Shown: one piece after another, positions 35,104 to 45,443 of the stretch
Position numbering within the stretch: position 1 is the first letter of the stretch
How the letters are laid out: each line of letters begins with the position of its first letter
Made by a program: the position numbers and the translations under genes
Origin: Flavobacteriales bacterium 33_180_T64
Lineage (GTDB): Bacteria; Bacteroidota; Bacteroidia; Flavobacteriales; Flavobacteriaceae
Direction: 5' to 3'
NCBI GenBank assembly: GCA_002162685.1
Contig: MAAQ01000002.1
Coordinates: forward strand, 186,001-250,000
Length of the DNA stretch: 64,000 bases
Notes under the pieces: generated by a model
The model's input: only the letters and a program-made list of their open reading frames with translations
Told to the model about the DNA's origin: nothing
Databases searched by the model: none

Positions 35104-36891
35104 TTATCGAACGCCATGCATTAGTTTTTTCAACAACGGATTTAGTATTACTGAAATAACACCAACACCAATTGGAATAAGAGTAAATATTAAAAAGAAA
35201 GTACTTATAGAATACTGTTCACTTATAGAATCAATCATTCCTCCCATTTTACCTGCAGCTTTTTGTCCTATAGCTATAGCTAAATACCAAATACCAAACA
35301 TAAATCCAATCATACGTCCAGGAACTAACTTACTCAAGTAAGACAAACCTACTGGAGAAATACATAGTTCTCCCATAGTATGAAACAAGAAAGCCACAAT
35401 TAAAAATATCATGCTTACCGAAGCTGTTTTAGCACCTTGAGGCACATCTCCAGTTCCATAAGATAAGAATGCAAAACCGAGACCCAATAATACTAACCCA
35501 ATTCCATATTTCATAGCAGCACTTGGATTATACTTACTTTCCCACCATTTAGAAAATAAAGGTGCTAATGTTATTATAAAGAAAGAATTGAGAATTCCAA
35601 ACCACGAAGCATCAACTTCATTTCCTTCTTGTGAAAATTTATCTATCAGTCTAAAAATTACTAAAATCCATAACCCAATAAATGCAATAGCAAGAACGGC
35701 ATTAGACATCCCTATTTTTTGATATGTTTTCTTAGATAAAAGTATAAGAACCCAAGTAATAATAACCAAAGGAACGGTAGTCAACAATAGGTCTACAATT
35801 TTAAATATCATTGCAGAGTTACCGACTAAACTTCTATCTGTATAATCTCTAGCAAACAAGGTCATTGACCCTAACGCTTGCTCGAAAAACGCAAAGAAGA
35901 ACACAGTAAACACACCAAATATGGAAACTGCTATAATACGATCTCTTACAATTGGCATATAACGCGAAATTCTAGTGACTAATAAAATTAAAAATAATAC
36001 CAACGCTGTAAGTATTACAACATTAGAACCACTCATATTACCGACCGTAAAAGGCAGTAAATTGGTGTTCTCAATCTTCTCTAATGGATCATTAAAAAGA
36101 TATAACAAACCACCAACAGAAGATAAAAGGATTAAGATTTTATCAAACATTGTAAATGGGTTCAATTTTTCTTCAGCAACTTTAGAAGTATCGTGTTCCT
36201 TTGGACTTTCCTCATTTATATTTTGAGGCAATTCTACTTCATGAACTCCAGATGGTTTTCCACCAATACTTCCAAAAAGATCTTTTGCTAACCAAAATTG
36301 AATCAAACCCAATAGCATGAATATTCCAGCTAATCCAAATCCATAACTCCAACCATAATTTTCTGCTAAATAGCCGCATAGCATCATTCCGAAGAAAGCA
36401 CCAGCATTTACACCCATATAATAAATGGTATAGGCTCCATCTTTTTTAGACTCTTTACCTTTGTACATGTCAGATATCATTGACGTCATATTTGGCTTAA
36501 AGAAACCAGTACCTATAATTAGTAGTCCTAATCCTAAGTAAAATGTCGTCGTCGTCTCCAAAGCCATGGCTGCATGACCTAAGGTCATAAGTAAACATCC
36601 TATAACAACAGCCACTCTATACCCAGTATAATTATCGGCAATCCAACCACCAAGAATTGGGGTAAGGTATAGCAACGAACCATAAGTACCAATGAGAGAC
36701 AAGGCATTTTCACTAGTCCATCCCCAACCAGCATTGCTATCTATTAATGGTGCAGTTAAAAATAAGATAAGAAGTATTCTCATTCCGTAGAATGAAAAAC
36801 GCTCCCACATTTCAGTGAAAAATATAACAAACAGACCAGCTGGATGCCCAATAACTTTGTCTTTAAATAGATTTTCGATATCTGTATTCAT
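35104..36891 (-). CDS. POT-family proton-dependent peptide transporter, longer paralogue
   Basis: 595 residues of the PTR2/POT major-facilitator family. The ExxER proton-coupling motif is E27-MW-E30-R31, and YYMGVNAGAFFGMMLCGYL is the PTR2 signature. About 14 helices are predicted. It has a polar loop at about 210-250 (GVHEVELPQNINEESPKEHD) and extra helices that explain its length compared with the 474-residue paralogue next door. It imports di- and tripeptides with protons. It is transcribed after the other POT gene, but a terminator hairpin (36911-36947) lies between them. Confidence 0.95.
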   Translation of the reverse strand: MNTDIENLFKDKVIGHPAGLFVIFFTEMWERFSFYGMRILLILFLTAPLIDSNAGWGWTSENALSLIGTYGSLLYLTPILGGWIADNYTGYRVAVVIGCLLMTLGHAAMALETTTTFYLGLGLLIIGTGFFKPNMTSMISDMYKGKESKKDGAYTIYYMGVNAGAFFGMMLCGYLAENYGWSYGFGLAGIFMLLGLIQFWLAKDLFGSIGGKPSGVHEVELPQNINEESPKEHDTSKVAEEKLNPFTMFDKILILLSSVGGLLYLFNDPLEKIENTNLLPFTVGNMSGSNVVILTALVLFLILLVTRISRYMPIVRDRIIAVSIFGVFTVFFFAFFEQALGSMTLFARDYTDRSLVGNSAMIFKIVDLLLTTVPLVIITWVLILLSKKTYQKIGMSNAVLAIAFIGLWILVIFRLIDKFSQEGNEVDASWFGILNSFFIITLAPLFSKWWESKYNPSAAMKYGIGLVLLGLGFAFLSYGTGDVPQGAKTASVSMIFLIVAFLFHTMGELCISPVGLSYLSKLVPGRMIGFMFGIWYLAIAIGQKAAGKMGGMIDSISEQYSISTFFLIFTLIPIGVGVISVILNPLLKKLMHGVR

Positions 36892-36910
36892 AGGAAGTAT
36901 ATTTAGTTAA

Positions 36911-36947
36911 AAAAGAAAAACCCTTACAAATTAGATTGTAAGGGTTT
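36911..36947 (-). terminator. Hairpin terminator between the two POT genes
   Basis: AAACCCTTACAA (36918-36929) and TTGTAAGGGTTT (36936-36947) form a perfect 12-base stem with a 6-base loop, followed on the minus strand by a T-rich run (TTTTTCTTTTTT counting the stem end). It lies 12 bases after the stop of the shorter POT gene, so the longer POT gene may be read at a reduced level or from its own start. Confidence 0.85.
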
Positions 36948-36959
36948 ATATATTAGTTT

Positions 36960-38384
36960 TTAATTGTCTGCTAATTCGAAACCTTCAGCTTCTTCATGAT
37001 GTGTACCTTGCACATTTTCTGCTCCATGAGTTAATCGTTTCAATGGTTTTAGTATTGCTAAAATTAAAATTCCAAATAGGGTACAGAATATTGCAATTCC
37101 AGTAAACACTTGAAACTCTCCCGCACCTTCAGACATCTCTCCTACAAATCCAGCGACTTTATTTCCTAAACCTGTAGCAGCAAAATATGCACCCATCATA
37201 AAAGAGGCATATTTAAGAGGCGCTAATTTTGTGATAAAAGACAACGCTACAGGAGACGCACATAATTCACCAATAGTATGAAATAAGTATGCTAACACTA
37301 ACCAGATCATTGCCGATTTTTCAACAACACTTTCTCCATCCATAACAACTTCAGTAGATGCTTTACTCATGAAGAAAAAGCCAAATGCCATGATAATAAC
37401 TCCTATTGCCATTTTAAATAATGACGAAGATTCTTTTCCTTTTTTTCCCCATCGGTACCAGAAACCTCCAATAGCTGTCCCTAATATAATAATGAAAAAT
37501 GCATTTATAGATTGAAAGATTGCTGCTGGTACTTCATTACCTATGAATGGTAAAGAGAATGACAATACTCTATTTGTCTTTTGTTCAGTATACAAACTCA
37601 TCAATCCGCCGGCTTGCTCAAAAGCCCCCCAAAATACAATGATAATTAAGAACGATAAGAACATTACTAACATTCTATCTTTCTCTACTTTATTTAATGG
37701 TTTCTTCATTAATTCTTTATCTGGAGAATCTTTACTTCCCATAAAGTCACCAACACCTGTAAGATGTTTTAATCCAAACATATACATGATTTGACCTAAA
37801 GCCATACCTATTCCTGCAAGTCCAAATCCATAATGCCAACCCCATTTTGCAGCTACAGCTCCAACGATTAAAGCACCAAGAAAAGCTCCTAAATTAATTC
37901 CAATATAAAATATATAAAATCCTCTATCCCTTCTATCATCTCCTTTTTTATACAATCCTCCTACCATTGTAGAGATATTTGGTTTTAAGAATCCTACACC
38001 TAATACAATTAAGGTTAATCCAGTAAAAAATGCCCATTGTGCATTAACTGCCAGAATACCATGACCAATACACAACAACAATCCTCCAAGCATTACAGCT
38101 TTTTTCTGACCTATAAACTTATCGGCTATCCAACCTCCTGGTATTGATGTTAAATACACAAACATTGTATATGTCCCATAAAATGATAATGTCTCTGCAT
38201 TTGACCAACCATAGCCTGATTGTGGGTCTCCCATTATGATTGGAGCTGCTAAAAACAAAGTTAAAATAGCTCGCATTCCGTAGTAAGAAAAACGCTCCCA
38301 CATTTCAACGAAAAATAAAACATATAAACCTATAGGGTGCCCAAAAATTTGTTTTTGATTATCCAAATGCGTTGTGTTTGACAT
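36960..38384 (-). CDS. POT-family proton-dependent peptide transporter, shorter paralogue
   Basis: 474 residues. E27-MW-E30-R31 gives the ExxER motif, and FYIFYIGINLGAFLGALIVG is the PTR2 signature. About 12 to 14 membrane helices are present, and the C-terminus has a short charged tail (GTHHEEAEGFELADN). It follows the DPP IV gene by 30 bases on the same strand, so peptides cut outside by the protease would be taken up here. The two paralogues share the N-terminal GHPxGLxxxFxxEMWERF block, so the pair probably arose by duplication. Confidence 0.95.
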   Translation of the reverse strand: MSNTTHLDNQKQIFGHPIGLYVLFFVEMWERFSYYGMRAILTLFLAAPIIMGDPQSGYGWSNAETLSFYGTYTMFVYLTSIPGGWIADKFIGQKKAVMLGGLLLCIGHGILAVNAQWAFFTGLTLIVLGVGFLKPNISTMVGGLYKKGDDRRDRGFYIFYIGINLGAFLGALIVGAVAAKWGWHYGFGLAGIGMALGQIMYMFGLKHLTGVGDFMGSKDSPDKELMKKPLNKVEKDRMLVMFLSFLIIIVFWGAFEQAGGLMSLYTEQKTNRVLSFSLPFIGNEVPAAIFQSINAFFIIILGTAIGGFWYRWGKKGKESSSLFKMAIGVIIMAFGFFFMSKASTEVVMDGESVVEKSAMIWLVLAYLFHTIGELCASPVALSFITKLAPLKYASFMMGAYFAATGLGNKVAGFVGEMSEGAGEFQVFTGIAIFCTLFGILILAILKPLKRLTHGAENVQGTHHEEAEGFELADN

Positions 38385-38414
38385 AAAAGTTATTTTTAAT
38401 TATTAGTTAGTTAT

Positions 38415-40640
38415 TTATCCTTTGACTTTAATTTGTTTTTCTTTTGCTTCCTCAGACATGTCTCGTTCTTCTCCTAAAGTATCATGTATGAAATTTGTCA
38501 TTTTCTTATATAAATGTAATCTTGTGTTTCCGCCATAAATACCATGATTTTTATCTGGATAAAGCATCCATTCAAATTGCTTATCGGCTTGTATTAAAGC
38601 TTCTACCATTCGCATCGTGTTTTGCACATGTACATTATCATCTCCTGTACCGTGAATAAGCAAGAAATCTCCTTTAAGCTTATCAACATGGTTAATTGGT
38701 GAATTCTCATCATAACCTGTAGGGTTTTCTTGAGGTGTTGTCATATAACGTTCTGTATAAATAGAATCATAAAATCTCCAGCTTGTTACAGGTGCAACTG
38801 CAATTGCCATAGAAAACGTATCATTCCCTTTAAAAAGAGCATTACTACTCATAAAACCACCATAACTCCATCCCCAAATTCCAATATTATTTTCATCTAT
38901 GTATGGTAATTTTGCCAATTTTTTAGCAGCAGCTATTTGGTCTTCAACTTCATATTTACCAAGTTCATTTTGAGTTACTTTTTTAAATGCTGCGCCTTTA
39001 AAACCTGTTCCTCTTCCATCAATACAAACCACGATATAACCTTCTTGTGCTAAATGCTGATACCAATAATCGTTAGCCCCATTCCATCTGTTTGCGACCT
39101 GTTGAGATCCAGGTCCAGAATATTGATACATGAATAATGGATAGGTTTTATTCTCATCAAAATTGGCAGGTTTAATCATCCACATGTTTAAATCGTTACC
39201 GTTAATATTTATAGTGCTAAATTCTTTTTGTGACGTTTTATAATTTGAAAGTTTTTGTGCTAATTTATCATTGTCTTTAATACTCTTAACTAAATCCCCT
39301 GTTTTAGAATTATTCAATGTGAATTCTGGTGGATTTGTAGCACTTGAAAAGGAGTTAATAAAGTAGGTGAAATCTGCACTAAAAGAAGCGGCATTAGTTC
39401 CTGTACTTTTTGTTAAACGCTTTTTCTTTTTTCCATTAAGTCCAATAGAATAAACACTTCGATTGATAGAACCATCTTCAGTTGATTGGTAGAAAATTCG
39501 TTTTGATTTTTCATTGTATCCATAGTAATTAGTCACTTCCCAATCCCCTAGAGTAACTTGGTTAATTAGTTTTCCAGTTTTATCATAATGATAAATATGA
39601 TTAAAGCCATCTTTCTCACTGGTCCAGATAAAACTATTATCCTTTAAAAATGTAAGGTTAAATGTCACATCAATATAAGCTTTATCTGTTTCTGCTAAAA
39701 CTAAATCTCCTTTTAAGCTTTCAGCATTAATCATCCACAAATCCAATTCATCTTGGTGTCTGTTCATATATTGAACACTCAACACATTAGCATCATTTGT
39801 CCATTTAACTCTTGGAATATAAAAATCATTATATGCTTTGCTAAGTTTTACCTCTCCTGATTTTTTTGAGCTTAGATTATAAATATGAAGCGATACTAAA
39901 GAGTTTGCCTCACCAGCTTTAGGATACTTAAATACGTCTTGTGTTTGATATAAATTTTGACCATAAACATCCATTGAAAACTCTGGAACATTGGCTTCAT
40001 CAAAACGAATAAATGCAATTTTATTACTATCATCGTTCCACTCAAAAGCTCTTACGAAGCTAAACTCCTCTTCATAAACCCAGTCTGTAATACCATTAAT
40101 AATTTTATTTTTCTCACCATCAAAAGTAATCTGTTCAGTACTACCTGTATTTAAATTTTTCACATACAGATTATTGTTTAAGCCATAAGCAATTTTTGTT
40201 CCGTCTGGTGAAAATGTAGGTTCTTGTATTTTTTCTTCGGAAACTAATGAAGTTTTATTAGATTTTGTATCGTAAATAAAAAATTTACCAAGTGATGAGC
40301 GTCTAAAAATAGCTTCAACTTCTGTTGCTAATAACACTTTAGTTTCGTCATTACTGAAAGTGTAATTTGTAAAATAATTGATCTCACTAATATCAGCAGA
40401 ATTCACTAATGTTTTAACCTTACTTAATGTCTTATAGTCATATATATCAATTTGAGAGGCTTTATTTTCAAAATTTAAAACCGAATATTGCTGTCCATTT
40501 TTCATAGAATGCAATGCATCCATTCGTTCGGTTCTAAAACTCCCATCCCATATTTCTTCTAGTGTTATTTGTTTATTTTGCGCTGAGGCTAAAGTGGTTA
40601 CAAAAAATACAAGAAGCGTAAAGGATTTCAATATGTTCAT
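38415..40640 (-). CDS. Dipeptidyl peptidase IV (S9 family)
   Basis: 741 residues with a signal peptide (MNILKSFTLLVFFVTTLASA). The N-terminal beta-propeller runs to about 480 and contains DWVYEEEF at 186-193, whose Glu pair binds the free N-terminus of substrates. The alpha/beta hydrolase domain has Ser592 in GWSYGG, Asp668 in HGTGDD and His699 in DKNHG. All DPP IV motifs are present, so it should cut Xaa-Pro or Xaa-Ala dipeptides in the periplasm. It is the first gene of an operon with two peptide transporters. Confidence 0.96.
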   Translation of the reverse strand: MNILKSFTLLVFFVTTLASAQNKQITLEEIWDGSFRTERMDALHSMKNGQQYSVLNFENKASQIDIYDYKTLSKVKTLVNSADISEINYFTNYTFSNDETKVLLATEVEAIFRRSSLGKFFIYDTKSNKTSLVSEEKIQEPTFSPDGTKIAYGLNNNLYVKNLNTGSTEQITFDGEKNKIINGITDWVYEEEFSFVRAFEWNDDSNKIAFIRFDEANVPEFSMDVYGQNLYQTQDVFKYPKAGEANSLVSLHIYNLSSKKSGEVKLSKAYNDFYIPRVKWTNDANVLSVQYMNRHQDELDLWMINAESLKGDLVLAETDKAYIDVTFNLTFLKDNSFIWTSEKDGFNHIYHYDKTGKLINQVTLGDWEVTNYYGYNEKSKRIFYQSTEDGSINRSVYSIGLNGKKKKRLTKSTGTNAASFSADFTYFINSFSSATNPPEFTLNNSKTGDLVKSIKDNDKLAQKLSNYKTSQKEFSTININGNDLNMWMIKPANFDENKTYPLFMYQYSGPGSQQVANRWNGANDYWYQHLAQEGYIVVCIDGRGTGFKGAAFKKVTQNELGKYEVEDQIAAAKKLAKLPYIDENNIGIWGWSYGGFMSSNALFKGNDTFSMAIAVAPVTSWRFYDSIYTERYMTTPQENPTGYDENSPINHVDKLKGDFLLIHGTGDDNVHVQNTMRMVEALIQADKQFEWMLYPDKNHGIYGGNTRLHLYKKMTNFIHDTLGEERDMSEEAKEKQIKVKG

Positions 40641-40819
40641 AAGGTTATTTATTTAATAAAATAATGTCAAGTTTACTAAAAATAATGCAAAAAACACTAA
40701 CTATTGACTGTTAAATACGCAATAATATGGTATTGCCTCAATAATAATACCAAGAATAGTATCTTTACAATTCGTATTCGCAAACAGTTTATTAGCCCAC
40801 GAATTTTAAATTTCAACTC

Positions 40820-42136
40820 ATGACTAAAACTATTACAGGCTTTTCAAAATTATCGAAATCAGAAAAAATCGATTGGCTTGTTAGCAATTATTTTCCCAAT
40901 TCTCAATCGGCTAAAACACTTTTAAAACAGTATTGGAATGCAGATAAAAAGCTACAACAGCTCCATGATGAATTTATAGAAAACACAATTACAAATTATT
41001 ATTTACCATTAGGTATTGCACCTAATTTTTTGATTAATAACAAAATATACGCAATCCCAATGGCAATTGAGGAGAGTTCAGTTGTTGCTGCGGCAAGTAA
41101 AGCTGCAAAGTTTTGGTTTGATCGCGGTGGATTTAAAACAACAGTAATCTCAACCCAAAAAATCGGACAAGTACATTTCATGTATCATGGCGATTCTGGG
41201 AAACTAAAAACATTTTTCACCAATTTAAAGGCTAAACTCATTGAAGAAGCAAAACCTATCACCAAGAATATGGAAAAACGTGGTGGTGGCATTTTAGATA
41301 TAGAACTAAGAGATAAAACCCAAGACATTAATGGCTACTATCAATTGCATGCCACTTTTGAAACTTTGGATGCCATGGGAGCAAATTTCATTAACTCCTG
41401 TTTAGAGCAATTTGCAAAAATACTGAAAGAAGACGCTCAACATTTTGATTTGTTTTCTTCAGAAGAAAAAGACATCCAAATCATTATGTCAATTCTTTCT
41501 AATTATGTTCCAGATTGTTTAGTACGAGCAGAAGTAAGTTGCAAGGTTGAAGAATTAACCGAAAATTCTAATATTTCGGCTCAAGAATTTGCTGAAAAAT
41601 TCATTCAGGCTGTTGCCATTGCTGAAGTCGAACCTTTTAGGGCCGTTACGCACAATAAAGGGATAATGAATGGTATTGACGCCGTTGTTTTAGCTACTGG
41701 AAATGATTTTAGAGCTGTAGAAGCTGGGGTTCATGCTTATGCATCAAGACACGGTAAATATCGCAGTTTAACGCATGCAAAGATTGAAGATGGCGTATTC
41801 ACATTTTGGATGGAAATCCCATTAGCCCTAGGCACTGTTGGTGGATTAACTAAACTTCACCCATTAGTTAAACTCGCTTTAGAACTCCTTGGAGAACCCT
41901 CAGCAAGAGAGCTTATGCAAATCGTTGCTGTTGCTGGTTTGGCTCAAAATTTTGGCGCTTTACGCTCATTAACTACAACAGGCATTCAAGAAGGACATAT
42001 GAAGATGCATTTGATGAATATTTTGAATCAGTTTGAAGCGACTTCCGGAGAAAAAATAAAACTTATAGAGCATTTTAAAAACAATACAGTAACACATAGT
42101 GCAGTTGTAGAGGAAATAGAAAAACTAAGACGTTAA
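40820..42136 (+). CDS. Hydroxymethylglutaryl-CoA reductase, class II type
   Basis: 438 residues. The catalytic residues expected for class II enzymes are visible: Glu in AIEESSVVAAAS (84/85), Lys in THNKGIMNGIDAVVLATGND with the Asp of GND, and His in IQEGHMKMHL near the C-terminus. GTVGGLTKLHP is a conserved cofactor-domain segment. Called degradative in databases, the class II form is used for mevalonate synthesis in some bacteria. It directly precedes a GHMP kinase with no gap, supporting a biosynthetic role in isoprenoid supply. Confidence 0.93.
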   Translation: MTKTITGFSKLSKSEKIDWLVSNYFPNSQSAKTLLKQYWNADKKLQQLHDEFIENTITNYYLPLGIAPNFLINNKIYAIPMAIEESSVVAAASKAAKFWFDRGGFKTTVISTQKIGQVHFMYHGDSGKLKTFFTNLKAKLIEEAKPITKNMEKRGGGILDIELRDKTQDINGYYQLHATFETLDAMGANFINSCLEQFAKILKEDAQHFDLFSSEEKDIQIIMSILSNYVPDCLVRAEVSCKVEELTENSNISAQEFAEKFIQAVAIAEVEPFRAVTHNKGIMNGIDAVVLATGNDFRAVEAGVHAYASRHGKYRSLTHAKIEDGVFTFWMEIPLALGTVGGLTKLHPLVKLALELLGEPSARELMQIVAVAGLAQNFGALRSLTTTGIQEGHMKMHLMNILNQFEATSGEKIKLIEHFKNNTVTHSAVVEEIEKLRR

Positions 42137-43060
42137 ATGAAAAAATTTTACAGTCACGGAAAATTATTACTCACAGGAGAATACCTTGTTCTTGATGGCT
42201 CAATTTCGCTTGCTGTCCCTTCTGTTTTCGGACAGTCATTAAATGTTGAAACAAGCAAAAACAATACACTACAATGGATTAGTTTAAACGAAACTAATAC
42301 TATTTGGTTTGAAACTGAATTTGATTTACAACATAGGAAGCTCCTAAAACGAAATCAGGATAACAGCGCTATTTCAGAACGATTATTACAAATATTAAAA
42401 GCCGCTCAGCATCTTAATCCTGAATTCTTAACTGATACTAAAGGTTATAAAATCACGACATCATTAGAGTTTCCTAAAAATTGGGGACTTGGCACATCAT
42501 CTACTTTAATCAATAACATTGCTAGTTGGGCAAATGTAAATCCCTATCAATTGCTAGAAGCAAGTTTTGGTGGAAGTGGCTACGATATCGCTTGTGCAAA
42601 AGCAAATGGAAGTTTAACTTATCAAGTGCTTAAAAACAACAAAAAAAGCATCAAAGAAATAACTTTTAATCCACCTTTTAAAGCGCACTTATATTTTGTA
42701 TACTTAAATCAAAAGCAAAATAGTCGTGATGGCATTGCTCAGTATAGAGCAAATACGTCAGACTTATCTCTAATAATTTCAAGAATTACTGATCTCACTA
42801 CTGAAATGATTAAATGTGATTCACTTAGTGCTTTTCAATCGTTAATGAATGAACACGAACAACTCATTTCAGGTATTATAAAACAAACACCTGTTAAAGC
42901 ACGTCTTTTTAATGATTTTAAAGGAAGTATTAAAAGCTTAGGAGCTTGGGGAGGTGATTTTGTCATGGTTGCTTCAAAAGACAACCCAACACCGTATTTT
43001 AAGACTAAAGGATATGAAATCATCCTTAGTTATTCTGAAATGGTTTTAAATACAAAATAA
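42137..43060 (+). CDS. GYDIA-family GHMP kinase
   Basis: 307 residues of the GHMP small-molecule kinase fold. FYSHGKLLLTGEYLVLDGS at 4-22 is the N-terminal motif. NWGLGTSSTLINN is the glycine-rich phosphate loop, in which TSS replaces the usual SSA. GGSGYDIACAKA gives the family its name. The C-terminal motif is SLGAWGGDFVMVAS. The likely substrates are mevalonate or phosphomevalonate, inferred from the HMG-CoA reductase directly upstream; the sequence alone does not say which. It is followed by a bidirectional terminator. Confidence 0.9.
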   Translation: MKKFYSHGKLLLTGEYLVLDGSISLAVPSVFGQSLNVETSKNNTLQWISLNETNTIWFETEFDLQHRKLLKRNQDNSAISERLLQILKAAQHLNPEFLTDTKGYKITTSLEFPKNWGLGTSSTLINNIASWANVNPYQLLEASFGGSGYDIACAKANGSLTYQVLKNNKKSIKEITFNPPFKAHLYFVYLNQKQNSRDGIAQYRANTSDLSLIISRITDLTTEMIKCDSLSAFQSLMNEHEQLISGIIKQTPVKARLFNDFKGSIKSLGAWGGDFVMVASKDNPTPYFKTKGYEIILSYSEMVLNTK

Positions 43061-43087
43061 AAAAGCCTCGCAAATTGCGAAGCTTTT
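43061..43087. terminator. Bidirectional terminator between the GHMP kinase and the PPIase
   Basis: AAAAGCCTCGCAA (43061-43073) and TTGCGAAGCTTTT (43075-43087) pair with one mismatch. A-rich sequence on the left gives a T-run on the minus strand, and TTTTCTTT follows on the plus strand, so it can stop both convergent genes. Confidence 0.85.
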
Positions 43088-43110
43088 CTTTATCTCTAAC
43101 TTTTTAATTA

Positions 43111-45270
43111 CTAGTAAAATCTAGCTCTATTATCTTCAATATCTGCAGTTTCTTTTAAAGCACTATAAACTTTAGCTTGGGCTGCACTTACTCGCGCTGT
43201 GCTTAATCGGTTAGCTAAAGCTTGGTAGTTATCTATCTTAGCAGCTTCATCGACCTTAGTCACAGCAACCATAAATACACCTCTATTACCATCGATTAAT
43301 CCAGAAGTTTCACCTTCATTTAAACCAAATGCGATTCCTACAACTTGAGGTTCTAAACCAGCTCCAGAGATTGTTGGATTTTTCATATTAACTACTTTTG
43401 CTGTATTTGCAGGTCTATTTTGATTTTTTGCAACCTCATCAACAGTTGTTCCTGAAATTTTCTCACGAATCATCTTTGCTTTCTTCTCTTTTCTAATTTC
43501 ATTTAGAACAGTTACTGAAGCATTCTCAGTATCAACTAATCCTTCTTTGCTAATTTTCGTGACTTGCACAACAGCATAACCACCATTTGGAATAGTAAAA
43601 CGTTTGTAGTCACCTACTTTTGTTCCTGCTTCAAAAGCCCAACGTACAATTGGTCTTTGACTTCCTACACCTGGAATATTCTCCTCTAAAACTTTAATAC
43701 CATTTACTGGCTTAACAACTAAATCGCGCTCTTTAGCCATCTCTTGAAAAGCGCCTTCTTGAAGTGCTATTTCAAATTTTGAAGCATTAGTAAATACGTT
43801 GTCTATTGTTTCTTCTGAAGGATCTATTGTTCTTGCAATAGTAGCAACTTTAACCACTTTAGAAGATCCTTTTTGATCTAATATTTCTATAATATGGAAA
43901 CCAAATTGTGTTTTTACAACATCAATATCTCCAACATTATTATGGAATTCAAAATCACTAAATGGCTTAACCATTTGAGTACTTGGATGGAAATCGTATT
44001 CACCACCTTTTTCAACACTTCCTTGATCTGACGATAATGCAGTTACTAATTCCGGGAATTTAGAACGATTAGCTCTCACTACAGTTAAAACACTATCTGC
44101 AGTTGCTTTAGCTTGCTCCTCAGTTTGAGTAACATCAGCTGCAGCTCTAGTTGACCCAATATGTGGAATTAAAATGTGACGTACTTTTGCTGAATCTGGA
44201 ATTTGTGCAACTGCAACCATTTTGGTTAACTTCATCATCCCATTATCTTTATAAGGACCATAAACATTATCAACATTCAAGTTAAATAACGTATCAGCAA
44301 CCGATGTTGGTAATACTGATTTTTTTACAAATGAATCTGTATAATTCAAATCAGAGCCTGCTGTATAATTCACATAGTTTGTAAGATCTATAGCTTTTAC
44401 TTGAGCAAACGGCTTTATTGTATCGTTTTTACCATTTTCAAATTCTACTATTCCATTTATAAACTTAGAAAAACTAGTTTTCAAGTTCTCTTCATCTTCA
44501 AGACTTGGCTCTTCTTTAAACTCAACAAAAACAATATCACGTGATGCTTCAACTTCAAATTGCTTTTTATTTTTATTAATATAAGCTTTAATATCTGCTT
44601 TAGTTACCTGAACTAAACTATCATTGATAGAAGCGTAAGGCACTTGTACATATTTAAAATCTCTAGTTGAATTTTCCAATAGAAAATCAACCTCGGCTTC
44701 ATTTAAAGTAGCATTAACTCCAGCTTTAACCATATTATAATAAGTACGCTCTTGAGCTCCTATTGCAATAGACTTTTCATTATTTACCCAATCATCATAG
44801 TTTAATTGGAAATTTCCAAGTAAAGCTCTTTCAGGATAAATTTCTTTTAAATTAGCAATAAACTCGGTTAGTTTATTTTCATCAAAAAGACCTGCTTCAT
44901 TTTGAAACTCTGTATAAGTTGTGAAATTTTGTTTTAATAACTCTTTCATTTGGTCCTGCTCAACACTTAAACCAAGCTCTTCAAATTGAGTATTCATAAC
45001 TGCACGACGCACTTCTTGATCATAAACTCTATTCATTACTTGTGTAGATGTAGCACTAGGCCCCATTTGCCTTTGCGTTGTTTCTACTCTACTCATGAAG
45101 TCTATTCTGTTAATGTTTCTTCCATTTACAGTTGCAACCACATCTTGTGATGCGCCAAATAAAGCATCACTATTTTTAAATAGGTCTGTAAGTACAAATG
45201 AAAATAACGCTAGTGCGATGATTAAAATCAAAAACAGTGAACGTTGTCTAATTTTATTTAAAACTGCCAT
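43111..45270 (-). CDS. Membrane-anchored peptidyl-prolyl cis-trans isomerase, PpiD/SurA type
   Basis: 719 residues. One N-terminal membrane helix (about 11-30, LFLILIIALALFSFVLTDLF) is followed by a SurA-like chaperone part that includes DVVATVNGRNINRIDFMSRV. A parvulin domain lies at about 350-455, with VRHILIPHIG and the segment FGFHIIEILDQ. A second, degenerate parvulin-like region may follow. It assists folding of proteins leaving the inner membrane. It is the last gene of the same-strand run that starts at coaX. The 173-base gap upstream contains only a trivial repeat, GATTGGAAGTT twice at 45376 and 45390. Confidence 0.92.
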   Translation of the reverse strand: MAVLNKIRQRSLFLILIIALALFSFVLTDLFKNSDALFGASQDVVATVNGRNINRIDFMSRVETTQRQMGPSATSTQVMNRVYDQEVRRAVMNTQFEELGLSVEQDQMKELLKQNFTTYTEFQNEAGLFDENKLTEFIANLKEIYPERALLGNFQLNYDDWVNNEKSIAIGAQERTYYNMVKAGVNATLNEAEVDFLLENSTRDFKYVQVPYASINDSLVQVTKADIKAYINKNKKQFEVEASRDIVFVEFKEEPSLEDEENLKTSFSKFINGIVEFENGKNDTIKPFAQVKAIDLTNYVNYTAGSDLNYTDSFVKKSVLPTSVADTLFNLNVDNVYGPYKDNGMMKLTKMVAVAQIPDSAKVRHILIPHIGSTRAAADVTQTEEQAKATADSVLTVVRANRSKFPELVTALSSDQGSVEKGGEYDFHPSTQMVKPFSDFEFHNNVGDIDVVKTQFGFHIIEILDQKGSSKVVKVATIARTIDPSEETIDNVFTNASKFEIALQEGAFQEMAKERDLVVKPVNGIKVLEENIPGVGSQRPIVRWAFEAGTKVGDYKRFTIPNGGYAVVQVTKISKEGLVDTENASVTVLNEIRKEKKAKMIREKISGTTVDEVAKNQNRPANTAKVVNMKNPTISGAGLEPQVVGIAFGLNEGETSGLIDGNRGVFMVAVTKVDEAAKIDNYQALANRLSTARVSAAQAKVYSALKETADIEDNRARFY

Positions 45271-45443
45271 TTTAATGTATAATTTATCGAATAATAAGTG
45301 GGCGAAAATACCATTTTCTATCTAATAATAAAAGTAGATTTATGTTTTTATTATCGATTTTTAACAGGTTTCATCGATTGGAAGTTAAAGATTGGAAGTT
45401 TTGAGCATGAAAGGCTTGAAAGATGTTAGATATTTTAACGCCT

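Noticed and set aside
45376-45400. Direct repeat GATTGGAAGTT before the PPIase gene
   Set aside because: There are only two short copies with a 14-base period; it is likely chance or minor slippage.
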